Below, in pieces: positions 16,935 through 26,399 of a DNA stretch of 64,000 nucleotides (position 1 is its first letter; every line of letters starts with the position of its first letter). A program made the translations under genes and the position numbers. The notes under the pieces were generated by a model. That model saw nothing but the letters and a program-made list of their open reading frames with translations, had not been told where the DNA came from and ran no database searches. The stretch is from Aurantiacibacter suaedae (GTDB taxonomy: Bacteria > Pseudomonadota > Alphaproteobacteria > Sphingomonadales > Sphingomonadaceae), in NCBI RefSeq assembly GCF_005434915.1, contig NZ_SKCG01000001.1, positions 1,054,001-1,118,000 on the forward strand. The letters are read 5' to 3'.

Positions 16935-19055
16935 TCAGTCGACCAGCATCAGCGCATCGAGCGCGGCCACGCCTTCGCCCGCCGAGTGAATGATGACCGG
17001 GTTAAGATCGATCTCGCGGATCGACGGATTGCCCGTCATGACCTGCCCGACCTTCACGATCAGCGCCGCCAGCGCGTCCACATCGAGCGCGGGGCTACCG
17101 CGCCAGCCGGTCAGCAGCGGGGCCTGCTTCAGCGTGAGCAGCCCTTCTTTGACCTGCTCCACACCCAGATCGGTGGTGAACAGCTTCACGTCCTTGAGAA
17201 TTTCGGCCGTCACGCCGCCGAAGCCCGCCAGCACCACCGGTCCCCACTCGGGGTCGGACTTGGCGCCGACGATCATCTCGACGCCCATCTTGCCCATCTT
17301 CTCGACCAGTACGCCGTCGAGCTTGATGCTGGCATCGTAGGCCGCAACGTTGGCGTACATTGTGTCGAAGGCGGCCTTCACCTCATCGGCTGTCTTGAGG
17401 TTGAGGATCACCCCGCCCGCGTCGGACTTGTGGCCGAGCGCAGCGGCCTGCGCCTTCATCACCACCGGAAAGCCGATGGCTTCGGCAGCCGCAGCCGCTT
17501 CTTCAGCTGTGGGAGCGAACTGGCTGACCGGGAAGCTCACCGCATCGGCGAGCAGCTTCTTGGCTTTGTATTCAGGGATCACGCCATGCTCGTCAGCCAG
17601 CGCGGGCAAAGCGATTGGATCGCCAGAACGGTCGGCCAGGTCGCGCTTGGCGAGATCGGCCAGCCGCGCGATGGCGCGATAGGCGCGCTCGGTCGACGGG
17701 AAGTAGGGAATGCCCGCGGCGGCCAGATTGTCGATATAGTCCTGCGGCACGTTCGCGCCTTCGTCCACGCCCGCGAAAACCAGCGGCTTGCTGCCCGAGC
17801 TGGTTTCGATGGCCTTCTGGATCGGCGGGAACTTGATCTCCGAGGTGATCGGATCGGACTGGATGATCGAGGCGACCACCGAACCGATGCGGTCGTCTTC
17901 GAGCAATTCGACCAGCAGGTTGGTGTAGATCTCGGGCTCGCTGAGGCCGATGGCGGTGATGTCGGTCGGGTTCGAGACCGGCACGAAATCGGGCAGCACC
18001 GCGCGGATCTTCGGGCTGTTCTCGTCGTTGAGGTCAACCAGATCGAGGCCGACATCTTCGGCGAGGTCAAAGGCGAGGCCGCGCAGCGCGCCGCTTTCAC
18101 CCAGCACCGCCATGTTGGCACCGGGCAGGCTCGGGCAAGTGACGGCGATGGTGGCAATATCGGCCAGCTCTTCCAGCGTATCGGCGAAGATCACGCCTTC
18201 GCGTGTGAGCTTGGCCTTCATCAGCGCATAGTCGCCCGCCATCGCGCCGGTGTGGGTGGCCGCGCTTTCCTGCGCCTTGGAGCTTTTGCCCGGGTGAAGC
18301 AGCACGATGGGCTTGCCCGCCTCGCGCGCCCGGCGTGCGGCGGCGACGAAGGCGGCGGGGCGGCGGAAGTTCTCGACATACATAGCGATCACGTTGGTCG
18401 CCGGATCGTCGATCAGCCATTCGACATAGTCCTCGACGCCCGAGGCCGCTTCGTTGCCGGTGCTGACCGAGGTCGAGACATAGCAGCCACGCGGGTGCAG
18501 CGTGGTGGCAAGCACCGCCGCCAGCGCGCCCGACTGGCTGGCAATGCCGACCGAGCGCGTGTCCGGTCCGGGCTGCTTCATGTTCGTTTCGACGAAGGTG
18601 AGCGGAATGCCCTCGACATAGTTCGTGCAGCCGAGGCAGTTCGGCCCTTCGACGATCATGCCCGCTTCTTCCGCGATGCGCGCCAGCTCGGCCTGATCCT
18701 TCGCGCCTTCCTCACCCGCCTCGGAGAAGCCGGCCGCATAGATCACCACCGCGCCGCAGCCGTTCTTGGCCAGATCGCGCACCGTATCGAGCACGAAGGG
18801 ACGCGGGATCGCCAGCACGGCACAATCGACGCCATGCGGCAGCTCGCTTGCCGAGTGATAGACCTTGAGGCCCTGCAACTCGTCGCGCTTGGGGTTCACC
18901 GGGTAGATGTCGCCCGCGAACTTGTACTGCACGAGGTTGTTGAGCAGCGTGCAGCCGAGCGCGCCATGGCGATCTGACGCACCGATGACGGCGACCGACT
19001 TCGGGCGCAGCAGGCGGTCGATCTGTTCGTTGGTGAAACGGCGAGTGGTGGTCAT
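16935..19055 (-). CDS. ferA: Feruloyl-CoA synthetase-like NDP-forming acyl-CoA ligase
   Basis: A 706-residue NDP-forming acyl-CoA ligase. The order is CoA-binding Rossmann domain (KSVAVIGASDRHGALG), succinyl-CoA-ligase-like domain with GNEAASGVEDYVEWL and the phospho-His segment AATHTGAMAGDYAL, then a C-terminal ATP-grasp domain (FPVVMKAQAAALGHKSDAGG, EIDLNPVIIH). Family members include acetate-CoA ligases, but the FerB-type gene directly upstream and a MarR gene beyond it match the ferB-ferA-ferC arrangement of Sphingobium SYK-6. The likely reaction is therefore ferulate (or p-coumarate, caffeate) plus CoA and ATP to the CoA ester. ATG 19055 follows GGAGAG. Confidence 0.85.
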   Translation of the reverse strand: MTTTRRFTNEQIDRLLRPKSVAVIGASDRHGALGCTLLNNLVQYKFAGDIYPVNPKRDELQGLKVYHSASELPHGVDCAVLAIPRPFVLDTVRDLAKNGCGAVVIYAAGFSEAGEEGAKDQAELARIAEEAGMIVEGPNCLGCTNYVEGIPLTFVETNMKQPGPDTRSVGIASQSGALAAVLATTLHPRGCYVSTSVSTGNEAASGVEDYVEWLIDDPATNVIAMYVENFRRPAAFVAAARRAREAGKPIVLLHPGKSSKAQESAATHTGAMAGDYALMKAKLTREGVIFADTLEELADIATIAVTCPSLPGANMAVLGESGALRGLAFDLAEDVGLDLVDLNDENSPKIRAVLPDFVPVSNPTDITAIGLSEPEIYTNLLVELLEDDRIGSVVASIIQSDPITSEIKFPPIQKAIETSSGSKPLVFAGVDEGANVPQDYIDNLAAAGIPYFPSTERAYRAIARLADLAKRDLADRSGDPIALPALADEHGVIPEYKAKKLLADAVSFPVSQFAPTAEEAAAAAEAIGFPVVMKAQAAALGHKSDAGGVILNLKTADEVKAAFDTMYANVAAYDASIKLDGVLVEKMGKMGVEMIVGAKSDPEWGPVVLAGFGGVTAEILKDVKLFTTDLGVEQVKEGLLTLKQAPLLTGWRGSPALDVDALAALIVKVGQVMTGNPSIREIDLNPVIIHSAGEGVAALDALMLVD

Positions 19056-19090
19056 CAGGAAGTCTCTCCGGCGTGTCGTTGCACGAAAAG

Positions 19091-19184
19091 CCCTCCCCCG
19101 TGCGGGGGAGGGTTTGAATGGGGTGTACCAAGGCCTGCAAGGTTGCAAGCCCCTCCCCTCGATCCCCTCCCCGCCGGGGAGGGG
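19091..19184. repeat. Two GC-rich hairpins in the ferB-ferA spacer
   Basis: The 139-base gap between ferB and ferA holds two perfect palindromes: 19091-19100 pairs with 19103-19112 (CCCTCCCCCG arm), and 19164-19172 pairs with 19176-19184 (CCCCTCCCC arm). Neither is followed by a T-run in the direction of transcription. They may be dispersed repeats, or may set the ferB/ferA expression ratio by mRNA processing or attenuation. Confidence 0.7.
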
Positions 19185-19194
19185 ACAAACAGAG

Positions 19195-20052
19195 TCAGCC
19201 TTTCAGCTTGTCCTTGTCGAAAGCGCCGAGGCCGGGCTTGAAGGTCTTCTCGTCAAGGAACTGCTTGGTCGCTTCCTTGCGGGTTTCCCAGCCGCCGAAA
19301 TCGTTGAGCGCTTCCTGCGCCCGGATCAGATAATCCTCGGCGTTGTCGTAGGTCATCTCGCGCACGCGGCGCATTGCCCACTTGGTGGCACGCAGAGCCT
19401 GTCCGTCCTTCTTCTTCAGAACGTCGCACACTTCCTGCACGCGATCCTTCAGCTTGTCGGCGGGCAGCGATTCGTTGACCATGCCCTTGGCAGCAGCTTC
19501 GGGGCCGGTGAGGTTTTCGCCCATCATCGCGTGATACATCGCATCGCGGAAGCCCATCAGCTCGGCTGCAACCTTCGAGGCGCCGCCGCCGGGCAGGATC
19601 GCCCAGTTGATTTCGCTGAGGCCGAACTGCGCATCGTCCGAGCAGAAAGCGAGGTCGCAACCGAACAGCGGGCCGTAGGCACCGCCGAAGCACCAGCCAT
19701 TGATCATGGCCACGGTCGGCTTTTCGTACCAGCGCAGGCGTTCCCACCAGCCATAGGCCTGGCGCTGATGCTCACGGGTCTTGTGCAGACCTTCCAGCTC
19801 GGCCGCGCGGAAATATTCGAGCAGGTCCATGCCCGCCGAGAAAGCGGTGCCTTCGCCGGTTAGGACGAGCACCTGCACGTCGTCGCGGAATTCCAGCTCT
19901 TCAAGAACCTTGAGCATCTGCTTGTTGAGCTTCGGGCTCATGCAGTTGCGCTTGTCGGGGCGGTTGAAGGCGACCCAGGCGACACCGTCGACGATATCGA
20001 CCTTGACGGTTTCTTCCTGCGGACGTGGATCGGGTTTCGACGGACCAGCCAT
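19195..20052 (-). CDS. ferB: Feruloyl-CoA hydratase/lyase (p-hydroxycinnamoyl-CoA hydratase/lyase)
   Basis: A 285-residue crotonase-fold enzyme that hydrates feruloyl-CoA and cleaves it to vanillin and acetyl-CoA. It has the signature residues of the HCHL subgroup: FSAGMDLLEYFR, KPTVAMINGWCFGGAYGP, and FGLSEINWAILPGG with the catalytic Glu near residue 147, followed by GMVNESLP. ATG 20052 has a strong GAGGAGG eight bases upstream. It is the first gene of a ferB-ferA operon and is divergent from a MarR-type gene. With ligAB downstream, the vanillin would end as protocatechuate after oxidation and demethylation by enzymes not seen here. Confidence 0.92.
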   Translation of the reverse strand: MAGPSKPDPRPQEETVKVDIVDGVAWVAFNRPDKRNCMSPKLNKQMLKVLEELEFRDDVQVLVLTGEGTAFSAGMDLLEYFRAAELEGLHKTREHQRQAYGWWERLRWYEKPTVAMINGWCFGGAYGPLFGCDLAFCSDDAQFGLSEINWAILPGGGASKVAAELMGFRDAMYHAMMGENLTGPEAAAKGMVNESLPADKLKDRVQEVCDVLKKKDGQALRATKWAMRRVREMTYDNAEDYLIRAQEALNDFGGWETRKEATKQFLDEKTFKPGLGAFDKDKLKG

Positions 20053-20094
20053 AAAATCTTCCTCCTCTTGGGCCGCCACCACGACTCGCAGCAG

Positions 20095-20148
20095 CGGTAT
20101 TGTTATGGGCCATAGCGATCAGGATTGCTATGATCAACAACAATAGCT
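20095..20148. promoter_or_regulatory. Candidate MarR (FerC-type) operator between ferB and ferC
   Basis: The 107-base divergent region contains a perfect inverted repeat CATAGC (20111-20116) / GCTATG (20127-20132). It is embedded in three related copies of ATTGYTATG-like sequence (about 20097-20106, 20124-20132 and, inverted, 20139-20147). MarR-type repressors bind such palindromes over the promoter. Regulation by a hydroxycinnamoyl-CoA ester is known for FerC-type proteins; the site itself is inferred. Confidence 0.6.
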
Positions 20149-20159
20149 AAACACCAGCT

Positions 20160-20570
20160 ATGCGCGATCCCCTGCCCCAGCTCCCCGGTTATTCGCTGCG
20201 CCGTGCTGCCCATGCGACGGCCACCGAACTCGGTGCGCGGCTGGCCACGCTGGGGCTGCGGCAGGTCGATGCCTCGGTGCTGATCCTGATCGCGCAGAAC
20301 GCCGATGTCACGGCGAGCGCGCTTGGCCGCCAGCTCGATATACAGCGTGCCAACATGGTGCCGCTGCTCAAGAAGCTGGAGGACGAAGGCCTGATCGAAC
20401 GCCAGCCGCTCGACGGCAAATCGCAGGCCCTGCTGCTCACCGGTGCTGGCCGCGAGCGAATGGAAGCGGCGCTTGGCATTATTCACGCGTTCGAGGATGA
20501 ACTTCTTGCTCGCATTCCCCCGCGGCATCGCGAACATTTGCTGCCCGCATTGAATGCGCTCTGGCGTTGA
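20160..20570 (+). CDS. ferC: MarR-family regulator, FerC-like
   Basis: A 136-residue MarR protein with a winged-helix region: VTASALGRQLDIQRANMVPLLKKLEDEGLIERQPLDGKSQ holds the recognition helix and wing (about residues 45-85), flanked by dimerisation helices. It is divergent from ferBA and shares the palindrome-rich intergenic region. This is the position expected of FerC, the repressor of ferulate catabolism in Sphingobium, which is released by feruloyl-CoA-type thioesters. The symbol rests on context plus family. Confidence 0.8.
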   Translation: MRDPLPQLPGYSLRRAAHATATELGARLATLGLRQVDASVLILIAQNADVTASALGRQLDIQRANMVPLLKKLEDEGLIERQPLDGKSQALLLTGAGRERMEAALGIIHAFEDELLARIPPRHREHLLPALNALWR

Positions 20571-20618
20571 GGCCCGGCAAATACTAGCTTCTCGGCCAGA
20601 AAAAGCTGGGAGCCAGGA

Positions 20619-22568
20619 ATGCACGAGCACGCCAACCATCCGGTCAGCCCCGAATGGGCCGCCAATGCCAAGATCGACGCCGAGACCTACGCGCTGAAAT
20701 ATCGCGCCTCTATCGACGATCCGGACAGCTTCTGGCTGGGCGAAGCGCAGCGGCTCGACTGGATGCAGCAGCCCACGAAGATCAAGAACACCTCGTTTGA
20801 CCGCGACGATTTCCGTATCAAGTGGTTCGAGGACGGCACGCTGAACCTAGCGGCCAACTGCCTTGACCGGCATCTGGAAAAGCGCGGACAGGATGTGGCG
20901 ATCATCTGGGAGCCCGACCATCCCGATACGCCCAACCGCATCATCACCTACGATCAGCTCTACAAGGATGTGTGCCGCTTCGCCAATGCGCTGAAGGCCG
21001 ATGGTGTGAAGAAGGGCGACCGAGTAACGATCTACCTGCCGATGGTGCCCGAAGCTGCCGTCGCCATGCTCGCCTGCGCGCGGATCGGGGCGGTCCATTC
21101 GATTGTGTTCGCAGGCTTCAGCCCCGATGCGCTGGCGCAGCGGATCACCGATTGCGACAGCCAGATCGTGCTTACCGCCGATGAGGGCCTGCGCGGGGGC
21201 AAGAAGGTTCCGCTGAAGGCCAATGTCGATGCGGCCTGCGAAAAGGCGAAAGTGCGCACCGTCATCATGCTGCGCCACACCGGCGCCGATGTGCCGATGG
21301 TCGAGGGCCGCGATGTCGACTGGCATGACACGATCGAACCACACAATTCCGAGTGCCCGCCAGAGGAAATGAACGCGGAAGATCCGCTCTTCATCCTCTA
21401 TACCTCGGGCAGCACCGGCCAGCCCAAAGGCGTGCTGCACACCACGGGCGGATATGGCGTGTGGGCGAGCATGACGCACGAATACGTGTTCGATTATCGC
21501 CCCGGCGAGGTTTACTGGTGCGCGGCCGATATCGGCTGGGTCACCGGCCATTCCTATGTGGTTTACGGCCCGCTCGCGAACGGGGCGACCACGCTGATGT
21601 TCGAAGGCGTGCCCAGCTATCCCGATTTCAGCCGCTTCTGGCAAGTGGTCGACAAATACAAGGTCGAACAGTTCTACACTGCCCCCACCGCACTGCGCGC
21701 GCTGATGCGCGAGGGTGACGAATGGGTGAAAAAGACCAGCCGCAAGAGCCTGAAAATCCTTGGCTCGGTGGGTGAACCGATCAATCCCGAGGCGTGGGAC
21801 TGGTATTATAACGTGGTCGGCGACGGCCGCTGCCCGATTGCCGACACCTGGTGGCAGACCGAAACCGGCGGCCACATGATCGCGCCCCTGCCGGGTGCCC
21901 ACGCACTCAAGCCCGGTGCGGCGAGCTTTCCGCTGTTCGGGGTTCAACCCGCACTGGTCGACCCGGCCGATGGCCATATCGTGGAAGGCGCGACCGAGGG
22001 CGCGCTGGTGATCCTCGATTCCTGGCCGGGCCAGATGCGCACCGTCTATGGCGATCACGACCGCTTCATCCAGACCTACTTCACCCAGTATCCTGGCAAG
22101 TATTTCACCGGCGATGGCGCCCGCCGCGATCAGGATGGCTACTACTGGATTACCGGCCGCATCGACGATGTGATCAATGTAAGCGGGCACCGGATGGGCA
22201 CTGCCGAGGTCGAAAGCGCGCTGGTCGAACACGCTCAGGTGGCCGAGGCTGCCGTGGTGGGAATGCCGCACGAGGTTAAGGGGCAAGGTATCTATGCCTT
22301 CGTCACCACCGTGGCAGGCACCGAGGATAGCGATGATCTGCGCGAGGAACTGGTGCAATGGGTGCGCAACGAAATCGGCCCCATCGCCACGCCCGATGTG
22401 GTGCAATTCGCCCCGGGGCTGCCGAAAACACGCTCGGGCAAGATCATGCGCCGCATCCTCAGAAAGATCGCCGAGAACGACACCGGCAACCTGGGCGACA
22501 CCTCCACCCTAGCCGATCCGGGTGTGGTTGACGATCTGCTTGCCAACTCGCCGCACGCCAAAGGCTGA
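20619..22568 (+). CDS. acs: Acetyl-CoA synthetase (AMP-forming)
   Basis: A 649-residue ANL-superfamily enzyme making acetyl-CoA from acetate through acetyl-AMP. Motifs include [13 protein letters not shown], the P-loop [11 protein letters not shown] (about 265-275), [43 protein letters not shown], and the C-terminal [12 protein letters not shown] with the regulatory lysine that is acetylated in other Acs proteins. Length and motif order are those of true Acs. It starts 48 bases after the ferC-like gene and may be co-transcribed with it. Confidence 0.95.
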   Translation: MHEHANHPVSPEWAANAKIDAETYALKYRASIDDPDSFWLGEAQRLDWMQQPTKIKNTSFDRDDFRIKWFEDGTLNLAANCLDRHLEKRGQDVAIIWEPDHPDTPNRIITYDQLYKDVCRFANALKADGVKKGDRVTIYLPMVPEAAVAMLACARIGAVHSIVFAGFSPDALAQRITDCDSQIVLTADEGLRGGKKVPLKANVDAACEKAKVRTVIMLRHTGADVPMVEGRDVDWHDTIEPHNSECPPEEMNAEDPLFILYTSGSTGQPKGVLHTTGGYGVWASMTHEYVFDYRPGEVYWCAADIGWVTGHSYVVYGPLANGATTLMFEGVPSYPDFSRFWQVVDKYKVEQFYTAPTALRALMREGDEWVKKTSRKSLKILGSVGEPINPEAWDWYYNVVGDGRCPIADTWWQTETGGHMIAPLPGAHALKPGAASFPLFGVQPALVDPADGHIVEGATEGALVILDSWPGQMRTVYGDHDRFIQTYFTQYPGKYFTGDGARRDQDGYYWITGRIDDVINVSGHRMGTAEVESALVEHAQVAEAAVVGMPHEVKGQGIYAFVTTVAGTEDSDDLREELVQWVRNEIGPIATPDVVQFAPGLPKTRSGKIMRRILRKIAENDTGNLGDTSTLADPGVVDDLLANSPHAKG

Positions 22569-22579
22569 TATCAGGCTGC

Positions 22580-22620
22580 AAGGCCGCTGCCGCCGAGGCC
22601 CAGCCGCCCGGTGCGGCCTT
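22580..22620 (+). terminator. Possible hairpin after acs
   Basis: An 8-bp inverted repeat, AAGGCCGC (22580-22587) / GCGGCCTT (22613-22620), lies just after the acs stop. The loop is 25 bases and itself GC-rich, and no T-run follows, so it is at best a Rho-assisted terminator or an mRNA-end stabiliser. Confidence 0.35.
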
Positions 22621-22713
22621 GGCGGCTATGGTTAAGAAGAGAGCCGAATAAGGGTGAACCCTTATGGCGCTCTCAACCGGGCGCAATCCTCGCTGTGTCA
22701 TTCGGGCTAGGCT

Positions 22714-23091
22714 ATGGGAGCTGAAACACCTCTTAACGTAGGTCGCCGCCGCGATAGCCGTCTGCGCCTCTCGGTGCCGGGCCAACTCATCACGCTCACG
22801 GGCACGCACAAGGTGAACTTGCGCGACGTTTCCCAGTCCGGCGCCAAGCTGGTGGTGCCCGAGGAAATAAAGAACGGCGAGGACGGCGTGCTTGTCTGGC
22901 TCGAATACGAAGCTTTCGGCACCATCGTGTGGATGGAAAACGGTTTTGCCGGAATGGCCTTCGACGAGCCGCTTCCCGCCACGGTACTGCTCGCCACGCG
23001 CAAGAAGTTCGACCACCGCGCCTACAAGACGCACGAGCAAGAGGCGCGCGAACAGGCTGCCGACTGGTATCTCGGCTACAAGAACCGCTAG
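22714..23091 (+). CDS. PilZ-domain protein
   Basis: A 125-residue single-domain PilZ protein. The N-terminal RRRDSRLRL resembles the c-di-GMP-binding RxxxR motif, and NLRDVSQSGAKLVV matches the DxSxxG motif. It should bind c-di-GMP and act through a partner, but no target lies nearby. It has its own intergenic region upstream and is followed by 70 bases before ligA. Confidence 0.85.
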   Translation: MGAETPLNVGRRRDSRLRLSVPGQLITLTGTHKVNLRDVSQSGAKLVVPEEIKNGEDGVLVWLEYEAFGTIVWMENGFAGMAFDEPLPATVLLATRKKFDHRAYKTHEQEAREQAADWYLGYKNR

Positions 23092-23161
23092 CGTCGAGGC
23101 CTTGCGTTTTTCGCGCAAGGGCTATCTTTTGCTGCATGGGAAGCTCTGCTAGAGGCGCGCC

Positions 23162-24408
<1,247 letters not shown>

Positions 24409-24422
24409 CCCTCTCACCGTCA

Positions 24423-24441
24423 CCCCGGACTTGATCCGGGG
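24423..24441. repeat. Short palindromic repeat after ligB
   Basis: CCCCGGA (24423-24429) and TCCGGGG (24435-24441) enclose a 5-base loop. This is the very common alphaproteobacterial intergenic palindrome around ACTTGATC. It may double as the 3' end structure of the ligAB transcript. Confidence 0.7.
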
Positions 24442-24471
24442 TCCAGCTTGATCTAACCGCCCAGCCGTCAT

Positions 24472-24650
24472 CTGGGGAGTAGCCCCCGCGCGCCTTCGGG
24501 CGTCAATCCTTGCGTCAACACACTTGGTCGAGAGATCATGGCGCATGGGGGACGGACCACAATCCGTCCGGGCAAGACCAATGGCACCTGCTTTCGTCCG
24601 GCCGGGCGGAAGGCATGGTGCTGTTGCTGTCTTGAAAGCCCGGCCCGGAG
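24472..24650 (+). ncRNA. yybP-ykoY-type manganese riboswitch
   Basis: The leader of the GDT1-type gene contains the conserved parts of the yybP-ykoY aptamer in order: GGGGAGTAGC (24474-24483), a hairpin with loop TTCG (24489-24502), GTCAACACACTTGG (24513-24526), and GGCAAGACC (24571-24579). After it comes a perfect 8-bp stem (24600-24607 with 24638-24645) ending two bases before the GGAG ribosome-binding site (24647-24650). This suggests control of translation initiation. This riboswitch class senses Mn2+ and controls Mn exporters, which fits the gene downstream. Confidence 0.88.
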
Positions 24651-24660
24651 TACCTGTTTC

Positions 24661-25230
24661 ATGGAAGCCTTCCTAACCTCCACCGCCGTGGTCGCGCTGG
24701 CCGAGATCGGTGATAAAACCATGCTGCTCGCCATCGTGCTGGCAGCACGGTTCCGCCAGCCCTGGCCGATCGTGCTCGGCATCCTGTTCGCGACGCTTGC
24801 CAACCATGCGCTCGCCGCACTGCTTGGCATGTCGGTGGCGAGCCTGCTTGAAGGCGAGTGGTTCCGCTATGCCGTAGGTGCGGGCTTTGTCGCCATGGCG
24901 CTGTGGACGCTGGTGCCAGACAAGTTCGACGACGACGATGCGCCCAAGGCCTCGCGGCACGGGGCCTTCCTCACCACGCTGGTGGCGTTCTTCCTCGTCG
25001 AGATCGGCGACAAGACACAGATCGCCACCATTGCGCTGGGCGCGCAGTTCCAGAACGTGCTTTTGGTGACCGCGGGCACGACGCTGGGCATGATGCTCGC
25101 CAATGCGCCCGCCGTGTGGCTGGGCAACGCGCTGGTGGAGCGGGTGTCGCTGAAGCTGGTGCGGATGCTGGCGGCAGCGCTGTTCCTCGCGATCGGTATC
25201 TGGGTGATCGCCGATACGGCGCTCGCCTAA
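24661..25230 (+). CDS. GDT1/TMEM165 (UPF0016) family Mn2+ exporter
   Basis: A 189-residue polytopic protein with two homologous halves, each carrying the family signature E-x-G-D-K-T (AEIGDKTMLLAIVL near residue 13 and VEIGDKTQIATIAL near 115) and six predicted transmembrane helices in total. The family exchanges Mn2+/Ca2+ for H+. Placement directly behind a manganese-type riboswitch supports Mn2+ export from the cytoplasm. ATG 24661 is chosen; the longer in-frame ORF from 24538 overlaps the riboswitch and is not coding. Confidence 0.93.
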   Translation: MEAFLTSTAVVALAEIGDKTMLLAIVLAARFRQPWPIVLGILFATLANHALAALLGMSVASLLEGEWFRYAVGAGFVAMALWTLVPDKFDDDDAPKASRHGAFLTTLVAFFLVEIGDKTQIATIALGAQFQNVLLVTAGTTLGMMLANAPAVWLGNALVERVSLKLVRMLAAALFLAIGIWVIADTALA

Positions 25231-26399
25231 AGGCGGCCGATCTTCACTCGCGTCTTGAGGTCGGTGCGGCAGAAGGCGTGCAGGAAGCACGTCTGCTCGC
25301 CCATGTCGAGCGCGGCGCGGGCGAAGTCGGCATTCTCGTTGCTGGTAAGGAATACATGCGTTTCCACCGGATCGGCGCGGCCCGCCTCGCCGGTGCCGCC
25401 GCTCGCGCCGCCCTTTGAGAAGTGGATGTCCTGCACCACGCGGTATTCGCTCAGGTCCTTCTTCGCGATCTTGGCGTAGCGGCCGAGCTGCGTCATGAAA
25501 CAGAAGCCGATCCCGGCGGCCATGTAGCTCAGCGCATCGGGGGCGCGGCCCTCCTCGTCGCACAGGAAGGTGAAGATCGAGCCGTGCGGGTTGAACAGCT
25601 GCTGCTCGATCTGCTTCACCCCGTCTTCGCGCAGGGTGCAGATGCCGCGAATGTGCAGCACGCGGTCCTGCTCCTCGGCGAGGGACGAACCTTGCGAAGA
25701 GGTCGCTTCCTCGGTCAGCGGGCTTTTGTCGCCCTTCACGACCTGCCCCTCCCAGTTGCCTTCGCTGGGCGCGGCGCCTTCGATCACTTCGCCCGGATCG
25801 GCCAGCGCCCCACCGGCTACGGGAAGCGCCTTGTTCGGCGCGAGGGTCTCGCCGTTGAGCGTGAGCGTGAACAGGCTCTCCTTCTCACCGCGCATCAGCC
25901 CGCTCAGCGGCGAAGCGGCGGCGGCATCGCAGACCAGCGCGCGCAGGGTCTCGCTGTCGGCATCGCTGTCGAACTCGGCGAGCAGCTCGACGTCCTTCGC
26001 CCCGCCGGTCATCGTGCCCCTGAGCGCACTGCCCTTCATGGTGTAGAAGTTGTCCTGCACCAGCCGCACGTTCCGCAGCGCAATCCCGCGCGCCTTGGCC
26101 AGTGCCAGCAGCTCGGTCATCGTGCTTGCCACCATGCCAACGGTGAGGAACGACAGCGGGCACGAAGCCTCGTCGAAGCCATCGAGATAGTCGCCTTCAT
26201 CCGATACCAGCCGCCAGACCTGCCCGCTGGCGCTGGATGCGGCGAGCCCTTCCTTCTGCATCACCGACAGGGACCGCGCGGCCAGCCGCACCGATTGCCC
26301 GATCCTCGGTTCGGGCGGCGCGAGCCAGTCAGCGCCGTCCGCGACCGGGAAGAACAGCGGGCGCGGATCGGCGCCGAGAATATTGGGATGGGCAGGCAT
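25227..26399 (-). CDS. Tandem OsmC-domain protein
   Basis: A 390-residue protein made of two OsmC-like halves. The first (about 30-175) holds the Cys-bearing SCPLSFLTVGMVASTMTEL, and the second (about 235-385) the equivalent SYMAAGIGFCFMTQLGRYAKI with a late Cys pair (QTCFLHAFC). OsmC/Ohr proteins reduce organic hydroperoxides with paired cysteines, but here each half has one core Cys, so peroxidase activity is doubtful. It is coupled (TAATG) to the CoA-transferase gene and is the last of three minus-strand genes. Its role in the aromatic context is unknown. Confidence 0.75.
   Translation of the reverse strand: MPAHPNILGADPRPLFFPVADGADWLAPPEPRIGQSVRLAARSLSVMQKEGLAASSASGQVWRLVSDEGDYLDGFDEASCPLSFLTVGMVASTMTELLALAKARGIALRNVRLVQDNFYTMKGSALRGTMTGGAKDVELLAEFDSDADSETLRALVCDAAAASPLSGLMRGEKESLFTLTLNGETLAPNKALPVAGGALADPGEVIEGAAPSEGNWEGQVVKGDKSPLTEEATSSQGSSLAEEQDRVLHIRGICTLREDGVKQIEQQLFNPHGSIFTFLCDEEGRAPDALSYMAAGIGFCFMTQLGRYAKIAKKDLSEYRVVQDIHFSKGGASGGTGEAGRADPVETHVFLTSNENADFARAALDMGEQTCFLHAFCRTDLKTRVKIGRL

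Noticed and set aside
16986-18977. 663-codon open frame opposite ferA
   Set aside because: Shadow frame of a well-supported NDP-forming acyl-CoA ligase; no ribosome-binding site or domain.
24538-24660. N-terminal extension of the GDT1-type protein
   Set aside because: The extension is Cys/Arg-rich, not conserved in the family, and overlaps the riboswitch; ATG 24661 starts the first conserved helix.
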